Source: Symsagittifera roscoffensis (lineage: Eukaryota > Xenacoelomorpha > Acoela > Convolutidae). From it: DNA of 60,000 nucleotides. The notes under the pieces were generated by a model. It made no database searches. It saw only the letters and a program-made list of their open reading frames with translations, and had not been told where the DNA came from. The first letter of the stretch is position 1, and each line of letters opens with the position of its first letter. Shown piece by piece: positions 24,001 to 33,984 of the stretch. The translations under genes were made by a program, and so were the position numbers. Location: positions 73,099,465 through 73,159,464 of the forward strand of contig NC_087064.1 of the NCBI RefSeq assembly GCF_963678635.1, given 5' to 3'.

Positions 24001-27000
24001 CCAAGTGTTTCTACGAGCGGAGGAGGCAAAACAGGAGCACTGGTGAAAAGAAACTCGAGTCAGCAGATTGCTAGGCGCTCTTCGGATTTGAACGCTACAG
24101 ATAGCTCGTCATCAATTACAAATGAGTAAGTGCAATTATAGTAATTGTTTCACCATTTTATTGAGTTAAATGTAAGTTTTTCGGTTTTATTTCATTTTTT
24201 ATGACATTTTTTGGTACTGTGATCGCGCATACTTATTGACTCATAATATTTGAGATACTTTAAAGAAATTTTTGCAAAATTAGGAAGATAATAATGCCTG
24301 AAATTTTTGACGGGGCTTCAGTCTACTAAACTAAATCTGTGTTTAGTTACTGTGTGATGGGAATGGGAATGGGTATCAACCGAGTGCCCTCTCCAACAGT
24401 CCCTTCCTTTGATCACTACCAGGCCCACACCCCCCTGGGACCCCTGGATATGTATGTTGAGGAGACATTCGAGGAAGAGGGAGAGATTGAGGAAGTGTTC
24501 GCCTATGACAATCAGGTAATTTTGCCGACTTCTTTAAATTTTCGATTTACTAAAAGTACAAGAAAATGGCAAATAAATTTTCGATTTGAGCCGGATTTAA
24601 TGATATTTTTTGTTTCATTCCCTCAATCTAGGGTCTTTTTGGTTATACATCCCTAAATGATAGAAATTAAAATGAATTTTTTTATGAAATGGGATTGAAT
24701 TTACTTTTAAAAAAAGCAGGGTAGATCTCCAGAGCGTTGACCCGACTCAAAAAATTGCAACAAAAATCAGTTTAAACGACAATTAAAACCGCATTTGCTC
24801 TGATTTTTATGGAGTTTCTGTGTTGAAAACGGCAAAAAGAATTAAGAAAAGAACCCGTTTGAGGCTAATTTAGGTGAAATTGCTTCATTTTGCTATATTC
24901 AAATTCTAACTTTTTCTGAATTATCTATCCAATTTTGTGAATGCACTGATTTTCATTTATCATCACTTTGGGGTAATACAACCGAAGGACCCTCAATATG
25001 TAATGTGGCCGATGTGGAATTGCGAAATTCGTTGAATTTTTCGAGGAATTTCATGATTTATCCAAATATTTTTTGTCTGTTCGATGGTGGTTGGCTTTTA
25101 AATAAAAATGATGTTTGTGGCGGCGGTTAACATTTAAGAGAGCGATAAAAATTCGAATAATTTTGATAATTTATTGTGAATTAGGAATTGTCGACGGAGG
25201 CGCCGGATGGAGGAGAGATGGCGAATACGGAGACGAAGTTCCACGTGCCCAGGAAGAAGCGAAGGGGATTCCCTCCTGTCACGCCCTTCGCATGTACAAG
25301 AGACACCACATTCGACAACGTGCTTCAAGCTTGTTGGCCAGAGGTTAACAATTCTGTTTTTATAAATATTAAAAGTTTGTAAAATCGTCTTTGTTGTAAA
25401 AGACAAGTTTTGTTTCCGTGAATGTTAGTTAGAGCTCTCGGAAACATTTTTAGTTTGTTAACAATTATCATTTTTGCAAAATTTTTGAATTGAACGCAAT
25501 TTGGGGTTTTGATTGCAATAAAGTTTTTGTTTTGAGATCTGAGCGTCAACTTTGTAATTGAGTTCAAAATTGTGTATTATTTAGATATTTTTCTTTTTCT
25601 AGATCATCCGTATTTCCTTGAATTACATCAGCAAACGTGTGGCCAACATATCCGACAAATTGTCCGACGACATTCAGGACAACTTGGTCACCCCAGACAG
25701 CCAACTGTCTCCCCACAGCAAAGAACAGCTAGTTTCCATGCAACAAGCAGGCAGGCTGGGATCTATTGTGGGTGGGGGGGCAAACATGACCTCCTCGCAG
25801 ATCAGACTAGGAACTGCTAATTCACAGGCCACAGCTGTCGAACTGAGTGATGTTCTATCCATTGCACCCAAACGAATTGTGTATCGAAGGTAAGTTTGAG
25901 AATTGTAACTCGACTGAATCTGAAAAAATGATGAAGCTGTAAATGTTTGATATTTCTGGTCGTCGCTTCGCAAAAACATACAACTGACAAAAATCATAAT
26001 TTAACTGATTTATTTAATTTTCAAACAAAACAAATTCTCATTAAGTGGTATACAAAAATTCAGAGGATTGCGCCATTTGTCCCGGAATAAAAGCTACTCT
26101 TGGCGAAGTAAAAGCGATTGCTCTTTGCCTATAAAGCGTTTTGAACTAAATATCTAACTTTTCGGGTAGTCTATCATTGCGAGTTGTCTTTTGCCTCTGT
26201 GCCTTTTCTTACATGTTAATTGTAAAGTGAGTTTATTATTTGAAACATTTAATTTGATGTTAATTTGTTGTGGTTTCAGAGAGGATCCGGCGACTAACTC
26301 CACAACCAACTTCTACTTCAACCCCAACTCCAAGAACCAACACCTCTCACTGGTTGCCAACGGAACTGCTATCTCAAAGTAAGCCATGGCTGTATGTTTG
26401 GAGTGGGCATATGATTGACTGAAGTTGACCCCAGGGTCCATTTGTCAACAAATTTGACCTAAAAAACCTGCATCTAAGTTTTGGCTATATTTAACTGAGC
26501 TTTCAAAATTTTAATTGAATTGTGAAATCAAAGTCTTTTGAACTTTAATCGCTAGATGCAAATTCCGAATTTGGATCTAGAATGTGAGCCCAGCGATTAG
26601 AATTCAGATGGTTTTAAATTAAAAGTTCTAGTAATTTTTATAAAACTCAGTTTAAAATGGCCAAAATGATCTTTGAAATGCTCTAATAAAAATCTGAACG
26701 GCATTATCAATTATCCTCTGCTTAAAATGTCTCCCAGCGTCAGTGATACATGGCCATTATGTTTCAGCAATGTGGTGACGAAAAACAGATACCCTTCAGC
26801 GAAGACGAGATTGCAGCCGATCTCCATGGCCAGGAACAAGCAGAGGGGAAGTGTCATCAGTGGACCCTTCAGTGGACTGTCCAACTACCTCATACACTCG
26901 AACGCCACCCAAGCGGCCTCAGGTACCTCACTTGAATCTTCATTTTTTCACCCAGTTCAAACTAATCCAAAGTTTTTGAACTAAAAATTTATCTAGTTTT

Positions 27001-30000
27001 TTTTGGGAGAGCCCCGGTTCAATGCGAAAATGTAAGGTTTTTGATGCCTCTTGTGACAATAAAATTGCAAGATGTCAAACTAATTAGTAGTATTGACGGT
27101 AGCAGGACAATTGTCAACTTTCCAATCTACCCTATTCTATTTTACCCTATACCATTTTATCCTATATACCAATTTAATCTCAGTTTTTTAACCGTAATTT
27201 TCCATTTTTTTTCTACAAAAATTATGTTTATGATTTGTATTCGTAGATTTCAGTTGTTTGTTCAATTTTAGGACCTTCGATGGTACATAACCCGATGGTG
27301 GTGCGGAAATTGTTCCCCGAAACGCAAATGGCGGCTGACCGAATCATGACCCCTCCGATAACCCTAGGTGGTGGGGGAGGGGGTTATAGGTATAACCAGC
27401 TACCGCCTATAGACCCGACTCAGGAGTCTGATTTCCAAAACCCTCCTCTCCCCGCGGCCAGTCAGAATAACAAGACTGTGAAAGCGATATCGAGTGGAAA
27501 CAGCAGTAAGAACAATCCAAACTCGCGTGTGTTCAGCGCGAGGACAGATGAAATAGGCGTGAAAAGGGCGGTGAAAACCTTCGCTTTGCAGAAAGAGAAT
27601 TACTTCATTGATTACAGCAGACCTAGCACAACAGCTGAAATAAGGGTTTGAAATTTTGAAGTTTTACTGAATACAGGGATTGATTTCTTTCAGAAACTAA
27701 AAATTATTTCACGCTAAATCAGAGGGCAAAGATGTTCTCGAGGGGGGGGGGGACTGATTTTCGATATTTGTTCGAAAATTAATCGACCTTTAGGTTTTGT
27801 CGACCAAATTGATTTTCTGCGCACTCAAATCAATGTAAACCAAAATTGTTGACCAAATATTTGTTTTTTGACCACATTTTGAACCGCCTCATTGTTTTGT
27901 TTCACTTGAGAGAGCAAATGTACTTGTAATCGGGATTAAGTCTTTTCCCGTAAACCATTTTTACAAATCTATTTTACCTTGCTTTTTATGAAACCGCAGT
28001 AATCTTCAATCCCTTCCAATTTGATATAGTGGTAAAGTGCGCGCGTTGGGAACCTATGGTCTGATGTTGAATCCCAGCCGGACCTTGGCTTTTATAGCTA
28101 TGGAATTTGAATAAAAATTGGGAAAACTTGTCGGCTTACTTTCCAAAGATTTCTGAAGATGCAATTAAAGATTTTGTATAATTTTTTTGTTTTCTTTATT
28201 TACGCTAGCGAGCTTGCGAGCGTGAGTGTATTAGTACGAACCTTTTTTTTCTACCCTAACTCGTAAATAAAAGTGTTCATTATTTGGTGACACTTTTGCT
28301 ATAATCACGATCTGTAGCATTGGATTTTTCATAGCATCTGTTCTCTGCTTTGTTTGAGGCTAGTGTTTGTGATAATTTAAGCGTCCGTGGGTGAGCAGTT
28401 TGTGCGAGGGATTCGTATATCGTAGGCTTATTTTACTTTTTTTTATTGCACTTAATAGAGCTGATTTTTGTCGTGTTCTTGCTAGTGTTTGCGAAGCGCA
28501 GCTTCGCCTCTGGGTATAACTTTGCTTTGAACGTTCTTTGTTATAAATATTTTCGTCGTGTGTTATATCGGTTCTGTGGACATAACAACTAGCTATTTTT
28601 CAATTGGTTTTTAGCAGTTAAACTTGTCTATTATTTTTCAGTTATTTTTTAGCCATTATTTTTTCGAGTTCTTGACTTCTGTCTCATTTTCTATCCACTA
28701 GCTTGCAAAAGCTGCATGTGTGTTATATTCAAAGGTGGTGACGCTCGGTTTAGCCCCTGGGGATTAGCTCGCTTCTCGAACTCACTTTCGGTCTGCTGAC
28801 TCTAGATTTTTGGGGTGAGGTTGATGATTAAGTTTTTCAAAAAAAGCACGTTTGATTTGAACCATCTGATAGAAACAAATTGAAAAGCAGAACAACCGTA
28901 GAAATCACTGACTAGCTCTTTGTCGTTTTTTTGTCTATGGGAGGGTAATTGTTTTAGAGTAATTAACCAGATAGTTGATAGCACACCAATGGTCAAACCG
29001 AAGAATAGTACGTAATATTTAGAATTTAACGATGCCGCATGACGTTATAAATCATTTTTTGTAGGGAGTTGGTAAAGTGAATATCTGTATACACCTAGTG
29101 AGTATCAAAGTTACACCGCATTGTCCTCGCTTGGTAAGACGCTGTGCATTAAACCGTTTTTATCATAATTTATTGATTTTAGAAATGTGATAATTAATTT
29201 ATGACTGCGCGCCGTATTTTTTGCTCTAGTTTTTGCACTAATGAAGCACAGAATGTAAGATTAGTTATGCCTTGATTGACAAGCTTAATGGCTAAAATGA
29301 AAAATGGTTTTTGGTGATGTTGGCCATTGTATTGTGCCAAGACAATTACGATAGCCATAAAAGTTCTTAATCAGCTCAGTGCATAATTGCTGGTATTAAA
29401 ATCATCATATTTGTGTTCTGTTGAAAAGCGACGACTAAGAAAAGCGTAGTTTTTTGGTAAAATTATATGCGTGGCTCTACTACAATAAGACTTGTCAGAC
29501 TGGAGTGGTGCGTTAAAGCGGCTTTGTTTTGAAAACATCGACTTTTAGACATCTGGCTTTTTCGAGCGATAAAACCGTCCCCTGTTATTCAAAAAATTGC
29601 AGATTGTTGTTGAAAAAGTGTTCAAAAATCAAATATTCAGTATAATGCAGTTGTGGATTGTGTTTTGGAAACGGCATTAATTTTTAATTCCTTTTTTTTA
29701 AATAACGCCTGCCTGCCTGCTTAGAAAAAATGCTTTTCATTGATTTTCGATTGAGTTTTAAAATCAACCGTTGAGTGTAACGCCCATTTCGCTGTTCTCC
29801 GATCTTCTCTGCAATTATGTGGCGCAGATACTGGGAGTGTTGTTCTTGGCTCTAAAAAGAGCAATAAATTGATTATGTTTGTGCTAGATTCGCCAAATTT
29901 TGAAATAGCATCGGGCTTCTGTTCAAACAAGTTTTTGTTTCATTTTGGACCAAAAACCTAATTATGAACCAATTAATTCTATAGAAAAAAAACAGAACAT

Positions 30001-31573
30001 TTTGTTTCATTTGTTCTTTATAATCCCTGTTAAAGATAAAAATCATGAGGGTTTTTGGAAGCACGTAAAATCTAATGTGCTTATGACCATATGCTCGTAT
30101 ATTGATATAAAAAAATATGTTAAGCTGTTAATATAAGAAGTAATTTTTCAGTTATTTAGGTTTTTGTAGTACTATTGAAAAACTTCTGTCAAACTTTTAG
30201 GACGAAGTTCCGTCGTCACCCCTGGGAAACTCGAAGTGGCACCCCTACTCACTCTACCACACTCAAACACCCCCTCAGATATCCCCACTGGTGACCACCA
30301 CCACCACCACCGCCGCCCACCTACTGAGGAGTCGCAACTCACAGGACTTCCTCAGTCAGGGTCTAGTTGGCAATGGAATAGTGGGCGTCTCTATGAACCT
30401 CAACTACAGAGAGGACAGTACGTTGAGTGACGAGACTGTGGGGGGAGGGGGAAATTATGGGGGGACCAATATGTATGGGGGTCAACATAATCATCATCAT
30501 CATCCAAGCTCACAGGGCCAACAGCACCAGTATCCACAGCAGCAGCAGCAGCAGCTTATGCACGGCAACAATAACTACAGCAACAACAACTATCACATGC
30601 ACTACGCGCTAAATCATCAGCACCACGGAGGAGACCCTTCGTATGGTGAGTTGCTATAGCCAATAGGCCTTTTTACTGTTATTTAAATGTGGTGCGTGAT
30701 TAAAAGACGCGCCTTAATTTTATTTAAAATACTCTTCAATCGCTCCTTAAATTTTATTAAATTACTCTCTTTATGTGAAAAAATGTTGTTGTTAGTGCCA
30801 AAGATTTGTTAGTGCCAAAGATCTTGTATCAAAAGATTTAGTGCCAATTATGTTGCGTACAGAGGTTATTCATTAATGCAAACTCGTAATAATGTAATTT
30901 TCCGTGGATTGGGCTTGCGTGTTTATTTTCGCATTTGCTATAGTCTGACAAGACGAGATAATTGTAATAGGCTTACCTACCTCGCGTTTATTTAAAAAGA
31001 TTTTTTTGTTGCTTCACATTGTTTTAATTGGTTTGTATTTGAAGCGATTACAGCTATAGACGAACTGTAGAAAGGAAAGGTATAAAGCCTCTGGCTTCAT
31101 CGCCTAGGAAATGTGTCGCTGCCTGCTCAATGTTGCGCTTCGATTATTAGAAACCTGAAAGCTTTATGATACATGGCTTAGAATGTAGGCTAGTCCAAAC
31201 TGATGGTTTGTCCAAATATTTGAGTAGGCATCTAGTTAAATTTTGCTATTTTGTCCATTGCGTTTTGTGGTTTTAGCAATGGACCTATTTCTCATTTCAG
31301 AGTTTGTTGCCAAATAACTTTTAAATGGATGGTGGATGCTTTGGAATAGAAGAAAAATATATTTTGGTTTATCAAAAGAGTTTGATTGAATCGAATTGGC
31401 TCTTTATTCTTTGCATCATAGTGCAATGTTTTCGCCCAATTCATTTTTGGCGCTGAGGTGACTGAATTAGTTTTAACTGTTTGGTTTTTACAGGCAACCC
31501 TGATCAACAGCAGCCGAATTCCAGACCCTCTTCAAGACATCCCAGAAATACGAAATTAGGAACAGCGCGGTAA
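8668..31573 (+). CDS. FAM149B1: FAM149B1-like ciliary protein, 13 coding exons
   Basis: Assembled by hand: 13 exons (335, 270, 262, 140, 384, 169, 159, 287, 99, 155, 374, 445 and 80 nt) join in frame at GT-AG sites to give 3,159 nt, 1,052 residues plus stop. The match to FAM149 proteins is clear in four places: the DUF3719-type block SWGEDEFDKHATKC to KEWTSEFTYIR (about residues 285-337), EEGEIEEVFAYDNQ (about 507-520), RRGFPPVTPFACTRD (about 546-560), and a C-terminal block ending in ENYFIDYSRPSTTAEIR (about 862-878). Vertebrate FAM149B1 is needed for primary cilium function and is a Joubert syndrome gene in people. This protein is nearly twice the human length. The extra is Ser-, Gly-, His-, Gln- and Asn-rich low-complexity sequence, chiefly in the last 170 residues. 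The link of exon 1 to exon 2 rests on phase only. Confidence 0.88.
9296..9625 (+). repeat. Dispersed repeat R1, copy 1 (intron 1)
   Basis: Shares TTCCGATCAT, GATATATC-TATTAAAGC and a CAGGCTTA-type segment in the same order with 35,035-35,290. Confidence 0.6.
9650..10560 (+). repeat. Degenerate ~165-bp tandem array, five units (intron 1)
   Basis: The phrase (C)CCAAATCTGAGATTTTGG-TTCAAT recurs at about 9,791, 9,962, 10,120, 10,289 and 10,449 (spacings 158-171). Each copy is followed by a CATTAGCGG-type phrase, a GTTATGACC-CTCGGAAAAGTCA-type phrase and a T-rich block ending in TTTCTCGAAA. Units are strongly diverged, so this is an old array. Confidence 0.8.
12387..12415 (+). CDS. Possible alternative first exon of the FAM149B-like gene
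   Basis: A 29-nt frame from ATG, encoding nine residues (MSKRSSWYE) and two bases of the next codon, ends at a donor AG|GTTAGT in phase 2. That is exactly the phase exon 2 needs, and the join would give a short alternative N-terminus. An upstream promoter would lie within intron 1. Weak but testable. Confidence 0.35.
13570..14130 (+). repeat. tRNA-derived SINE-like repeat, copy 1 (intron 1)
   Basis: The head contains a polymerase III box B, GGTTCGAATCC (13,652-13,662), followed by a T-rich body with TCAGCTTAGTTG and AATTTATTCCTGTAA. Copy 2 at 17,440-18,010 has the same parts in the same order. Confidence 0.65.
14690..15080 (+). repeat. Second array of the ~165-bp repeat (intron 1)
   Basis: Starts with GTACCTGCATACACGGCTAGT, CTACAGCCCTCGAAAAAGTCTG and GGGGGATTTTTGACC, as does the first array near 9,668-9,750, followed by two units 166 bases apart (about 14,827 and 14,993). 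Confidence 0.75.
15480..15770 (-). repeat. Dispersed repeat R2, inverted copy (intron 1)
   Basis: On the minus strand it reads AGTTTTTGGAGTTTTT, then a TTTCTGCAAA block, then TGACTATGACT-CAAATATGCC, matching the plus strand of 35,300-35,460. Confidence 0.6.
17440..18010 (+). repeat. tRNA-derived SINE-like repeat, copy 2 (intron 1)
   Basis: Box A-like TGGATTAGAGG (17,480-17,490) and box B-like GCTTCGAATCT (17,523-17,533) 33 bases apart, then a body with TATCAGCTTAGTTGCC and AATTTATTCCTGTAA as in copy 1. Confidence 0.7.
18862..19131 (+). CDS. FAM149B-like exon 2
   Basis: Acceptor TTTTCTTTTCAG|A and donor AG|GTTAGA. Encodes a Ser-rich segment with a small basic patch, then AEDYERYVNRAIE. GC content is well above that of the surrounding introns. 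Confidence 0.85.
19408..19669 (+). CDS. FAM149B-like exon 3
   Basis: Acceptor GCGCTTCAG|C and donor GAT|GTGAGT. Contains acidic DEASSLDESFEDA, a glycine run and the start of the DUF3719-type block (STYSWGED). Confidence 0.9.
19670..23017 (+). other. FAM149B-like intron 3
   Basis: No internal gene supported. From about 21,700 the intron is T-rich dispersed repeat: GGCTTAGAT phrases near 21,970 and 22,345, and TTTATCGAGAC-TACGAAA near 22,595, which recurs near 10,720 in intron 1. Confidence 0.5.
22677..22838 (+). repeat. Two tandem copies of a palindromic GCTTCGCCTCTG repeat
   Basis: GGTGCGAAGCTCCGCTTCGC and GGTGCGGCGTTCCGCTTCGC, each followed by CTCTG, lie about 122 bases apart with similar flanks (TTTGTGATATATTGC and GTGATGTATCGAAA). 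The first has arms GCGAAGC and GCTTCGC. Relatives occur at 28,490, 32,274 and 34,515. Confidence 0.7.
23018..23157 (+). CDS. FAM149B-like exon 4 (DUF3719 core)
   Basis: Acceptor GAATTGTAG|G and donor TCAG|GTGAGA. Encodes EFDKHATKC, MFEEIDQVLFED and KECKEWTSEFTYI, the family-defining block. Confidence 0.93.
23180..23358 (+). repeat. tRNA-derived SINE in intron 4
   Basis: A tRNA-like head with box A-like GGTGCATGGGTAGTGCC and box B-like GCGGGTTCAAAAC, a unique body, and an A-rich end (AAAGTAAAAAA). Length about 180 bases. It is intronic in the host gene and in the same orientation. Confidence 0.6.
23742..24125 (+). CDS. FAM149B-like exon 5
   Basis: Acceptor ATTTTTAG|G and donor GA|GTAAGT. Begins VLGSSV right after the DUF3719 block, then 120 residues of Ser/Thr-rich, probably disordered sequence. 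Confidence 0.9.
24347..24515 (+). CDS. FAM149B-like exon 6
   Basis: Acceptor TGTGTTTAG|T and donor CAG|GTAATT. Contains the conserved acidic EEEGEIEEVFAYDNQ motif. Confidence 0.9.
25185..25343 (+). CDS. FAM149B-like exon 7
   Basis: Acceptor TGAATTAG|G and donor GAG|GTTAAC, both phase 0. Contains RKKRRGFPPVTPFACTRD, conserved with vertebrate FAM149B1. Confidence 0.92.
25603..25889 (+). CDS. FAM149B-like exon 8
   Basis: Acceptor TTTTTCTAG|A and donor AAG|GTAAGT. Starts phase 0 with IIRISLNYISKRV and ends VLSIAPKRIVYR, the latter matching the PRVPQSKVLYI-like part of the family. Confidence 0.9.
26280..26378 (+). CDS. FAM149B-like exon 9
   Basis: Acceptor TGGTTTCAG|A and donor AAA|GTAAGC. Asn-rich 33-codon exon. 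Confidence 0.85.
26768..26922 (+). CDS. FAM149B-like exon 10
   Basis: Acceptor ATGTTTCAG|C and donor CAG|GTACCT. Encodes KTRLQPISMARNKQ and SGLSNYLIHSN. Confidence 0.85.
27272..27645 (+). CDS. FAM149B-like exon 11
   Basis: Acceptor CAATTTTAG|G and donor AGG|GTTTGA. Contains LPPIDPTQ and the C-terminal conserved block RVFSARTDEIGVKRAV to ENYFIDYSRPSTT. Confidence 0.88.
28025..28090 (+). repeat. tRNA-like SINE head
   Basis: Box A-like ATAGTGGTAAAGTGC and box B-like TGTTGAATCCC, spaced as in a tRNA. The cloverleaf is poor. A related head (CGACCTAGTGGTAATCGCGC) is at about 33,987. Confidence 0.4.
28200..28530 (+). repeat. Dispersed repeat R3, copy 1
   Basis: Shares AAATAAAAGTGTTCATTA, TAGCATCTGTTCTCTGCTTT, TTTTTGTCGTGTTC and the palindromic GCGAAGCGCAGCTTCGC block, in the same order, with 31,940-32,310. 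Confidence 0.75.
30201..30645 (+). CDS. FAM149B-like exon 12
   Basis: Acceptor AACTTTTAG|G and donor ATG|GTGAGT. Encodes a poly-Thr tract, a Gly-rich stretch and then a His/Gln/Asn-rich tail (HHHH, QQQQQQ, NNN); likely disordered. Confidence 0.85.
31494..31573 (+). CDS. FAM149B-like exon 13 (last)
   Basis: Acceptor GTTTTTACAG|G; 26 residues (SRPSSRHPRNTKLGTAR at the end) and stop TAA at 31,571-31,573. Confidence 0.85.
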
Positions 31574-31939
31574 CTTCTGGCTCCTATCGACGTTTAACCA
31601 TCTGCATTCATGACGTCATTACAGAACGACATTTCGCATGAAATTTGACATGAAACTTCTATTTTATTTGTTCTCTATTTTTTTCTCCTGAGACTGGGCA
31701 TTATGTCTAGTTTCACTCAACATTGGTGCTATTTTATAAAATTCTATTCTATTTTTGTGACAGTATTTTCTTTCCCTCTATTTAGATGCTTAAATGTCCC
31801 CCAACAAATTGTAAATACTTTTGGTTTCCTCCTCAATTTATTGCATATCGAATTGGAAAATAGATTATGAATATATACTACAGATATTACCTGAATTTTG
31901 TAACCATAGTTTAGTTTGCTATATTTCCACTAGCGTCAG
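31574..31939 (+). other. Probable 3' UTR of the FAM149B-like gene
   Basis: AT-rich sequence after the stop without coding features. No canonical AATAAA in the first 350 bases; the first one (31,986) lies in a dispersed repeat, so the poly(A) site is uncertain. Confidence 0.4.
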
Positions 31940-32310
31940 CTTAGTGTGTTATTACAGACCTTCTTTTTTTCTAACCTAACTCGCAAATAAAAGTGTTCAT
32001 TAAAATTGTTCACTTGTTTGAAAAATTCACCGGGCATTGAAAATTGCGTAGCATCTGTTCTCTGCTTTATTTAATCTGTTTAATGTGTTTAATCTTCTGT
32101 CTACCAGTCATAAGCTTCGTGGCTGAGTGGTTAGTGTGTAAGAATTTCTATCTCGAGGTTGCAGGTTCGAGTCCCAGCCTGCGACGATTTTTTTTGCTAA
32201 TTCTATGCTTATTTGTACTTGTTCTTATGGTACTTTATGGAGCTGCTTTTTGTCGTGTTCTCGCTAGTGTTTGCAAAGCGAAGCTTCGCTTCTTTGTTTA
32301 TGTCGTAACG
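31940..32310 (+). repeat. Dispersed repeat R3, copy 2, with tRNA-like segment
   Basis: Same series of blocks as 28,200-28,530. In the middle it carries a tRNA-like sequence (32,114-32,187) with box A GGCTGAGTGG and box B GGTTCGAGTCCC. The T stem does not pair properly, so it is more likely the head of a SINE than a working tRNA gene. Confidence 0.7.
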
Positions 32311-32489
32311 AGATACTATAGCAGATGAAAATCATTAGATGAAGCTCTTAATACCGATATAGTTTAGTTGAAAACAGCCAAGCTACAGGCTTCATTGTTT
32401 GTTATCAAATAATTTAAACTAGTCATGAAGACAAGCGGAGGGAATTGTTCAAGTATAAATGAATGAAAAAGATTTTATAGGTTTTGATA

Positions 32490-33680
32490 ATTTTTTTAGA
32501 AAAAGTCTTAACATTCGTTTACGCTCAAATTTGACTTATGTTTGTTTGACTTGTGATTTCTTTTCAACTTCACTTGATTTCGTTTGTTAAATGAAGTCAA
32601 ACTCTATTATTGAACAGCAACAGTGATTAACTTCTACTTTCAAAAATGGGCTTAGGTTTTTAAGAGTCGATGAACGTAGTTCAGACTATTATATAGGTCG
32701 TGATGATGGTAGTTTACGACAGGAAATAGCTCTCGTAGTTTGCTCTTTCGCAGTTTGACTTTTAATTTATTTTCAGATTCAGTACATTGCTCTTAAAAGG
32801 AAATAAAACTCCACTATCGAACAGCGAATGTGTACAGATCACGAAAAGCGTGATCGACTAATAATTTCGAAAATTGTTTTTAATTATCAGATTTCCCAAC
32901 GCAATAAAAAGTGTATTTATTAAGAGTCGATGACAGGTCGTGATAATGTTTTTGTTCAGGCTTAAATTTACTTTTTAGCGGTTTGATTTTCGATTTCTTT
33001 TGAAGTTCATTTCCTTTGTTAAAAAGAAGGCAAGCATCACTATAGAACAGTAAAGTGTGGAGGGCACGAAAAACGTGATCATCTTTTAACTTCGAAAATG
33101 GAAATTAAGTATCAGATTTCCCAGCGAAATAAAATTTTAACCGAATGATCCAGTTTTCTCAAAGTAGATTATTTTATCAAAGGTTCAAAGGTCTTTAAGG
33201 TCATCTATTTTTTTCTGGGAAATTCGAAAGTTCATTTTCTTTCAAAACACGAGTCATCAGGTTATTCCTGTTTACTTGCAATCATTAACTTTTTCCAACT
33301 GTCTGTTGGCTATGTTTTGAGTTCCCAGCGGAGTTAAAAGTTACCCATTCTTCTAGTTTTCTTAACTTAGATTATTTTTTGTGGTGCAAGATCAATTAAA
33401 AAAGATTCATGCAATTTTTATGTTTATTAGTGCGAAAAAACTTTTGTAGGTGAACGTGGTGAAGAAACTTTTATATGTGAACGTGGTGACGAAACTTATA
33501 CAGGTGAACGTGGCGAAGAAACTTATATAGCTCGTGTTGACTTTTTCTTTTTAGGAAAAGTCTTAAAAATTGTTCACGCTCAAATTAGAGTTTTTGTAGT
33601 TTGACTTCTCATTTTCATGCTACTTTGCTGAAGAAAGCCGAAAGTGGAATAAAAAGAGTATGTTTGCTCAAATGTGGTCA
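32490..33680 (+). repeat. Degenerate 210-260-bp tandem array
   Basis: Recurring anchors: GAACAG near 32,612, 32,819 and 33,045; TAAGAGTCGATGA at 32,661 and 32,921; ATCAGATTTCCCA at 32,886 and 33,111; TCACGAAAAGCGTGA near 32,837 (a hairpin) and a relative near 33,064. A partial unit begins near 33,545. A solo relative is at about 38,150-38,260. Confidence 0.7.
33450..33530 (+). repeat. 27-bp x 3 minisatellite
   Basis: Three consecutive 27-bp units at 33,450-33,476, 33,477-33,503 and 33,504-33,530, each starting GTGAACGTGG. The period is a multiple of three, and one frame reads a nine-residue repeat like GERGEETYI. Confidence 0.9.
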
Positions 33681-33984
33681 TTTTTATGAAAAAAAAGCCA
33701 ATCATAGATACTTTTTGTAATTCAAAAAGGTTTAATGGATATATAATTTTTCAGCTGTCGGTTGGCTGTTTTTTGTACAATTCGAAAGTAGCAGCAAAAG
33801 GGTTGTGTTTTGTCAAATTGCTATTGAACAACCCAGATTAGAAAAACGTAAGTGTAATTGTAATCGGGAGCGCAAGTGTAAATATAATCGGCAACTAGAC
33901 GTTTGTAATTAATCAGTTTTTCTGAAAAATTTTTTAGAAACGGACATTGATTTTTTGAGAGACTTCAATTTTTTCAGATTCCTT

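Larger units (their letters stand above)
27646..30200 (+). other. FAM149B-like intron 11
   Basis: No exon seen. Contains a tRNA-like sequence (28,025-28,090), the dispersed repeat at 28,200-28,530 and further T-rich repeat sequence around 28,680-28,800. Confidence 0.5.

Noticed and set aside
32114-32187. Sequence like a tRNA gene with boxes A and B
   Set aside because: The T stem and the acceptor stem do not pair properly and it lies inside a dispersed repeat, so it was called a SINE head.
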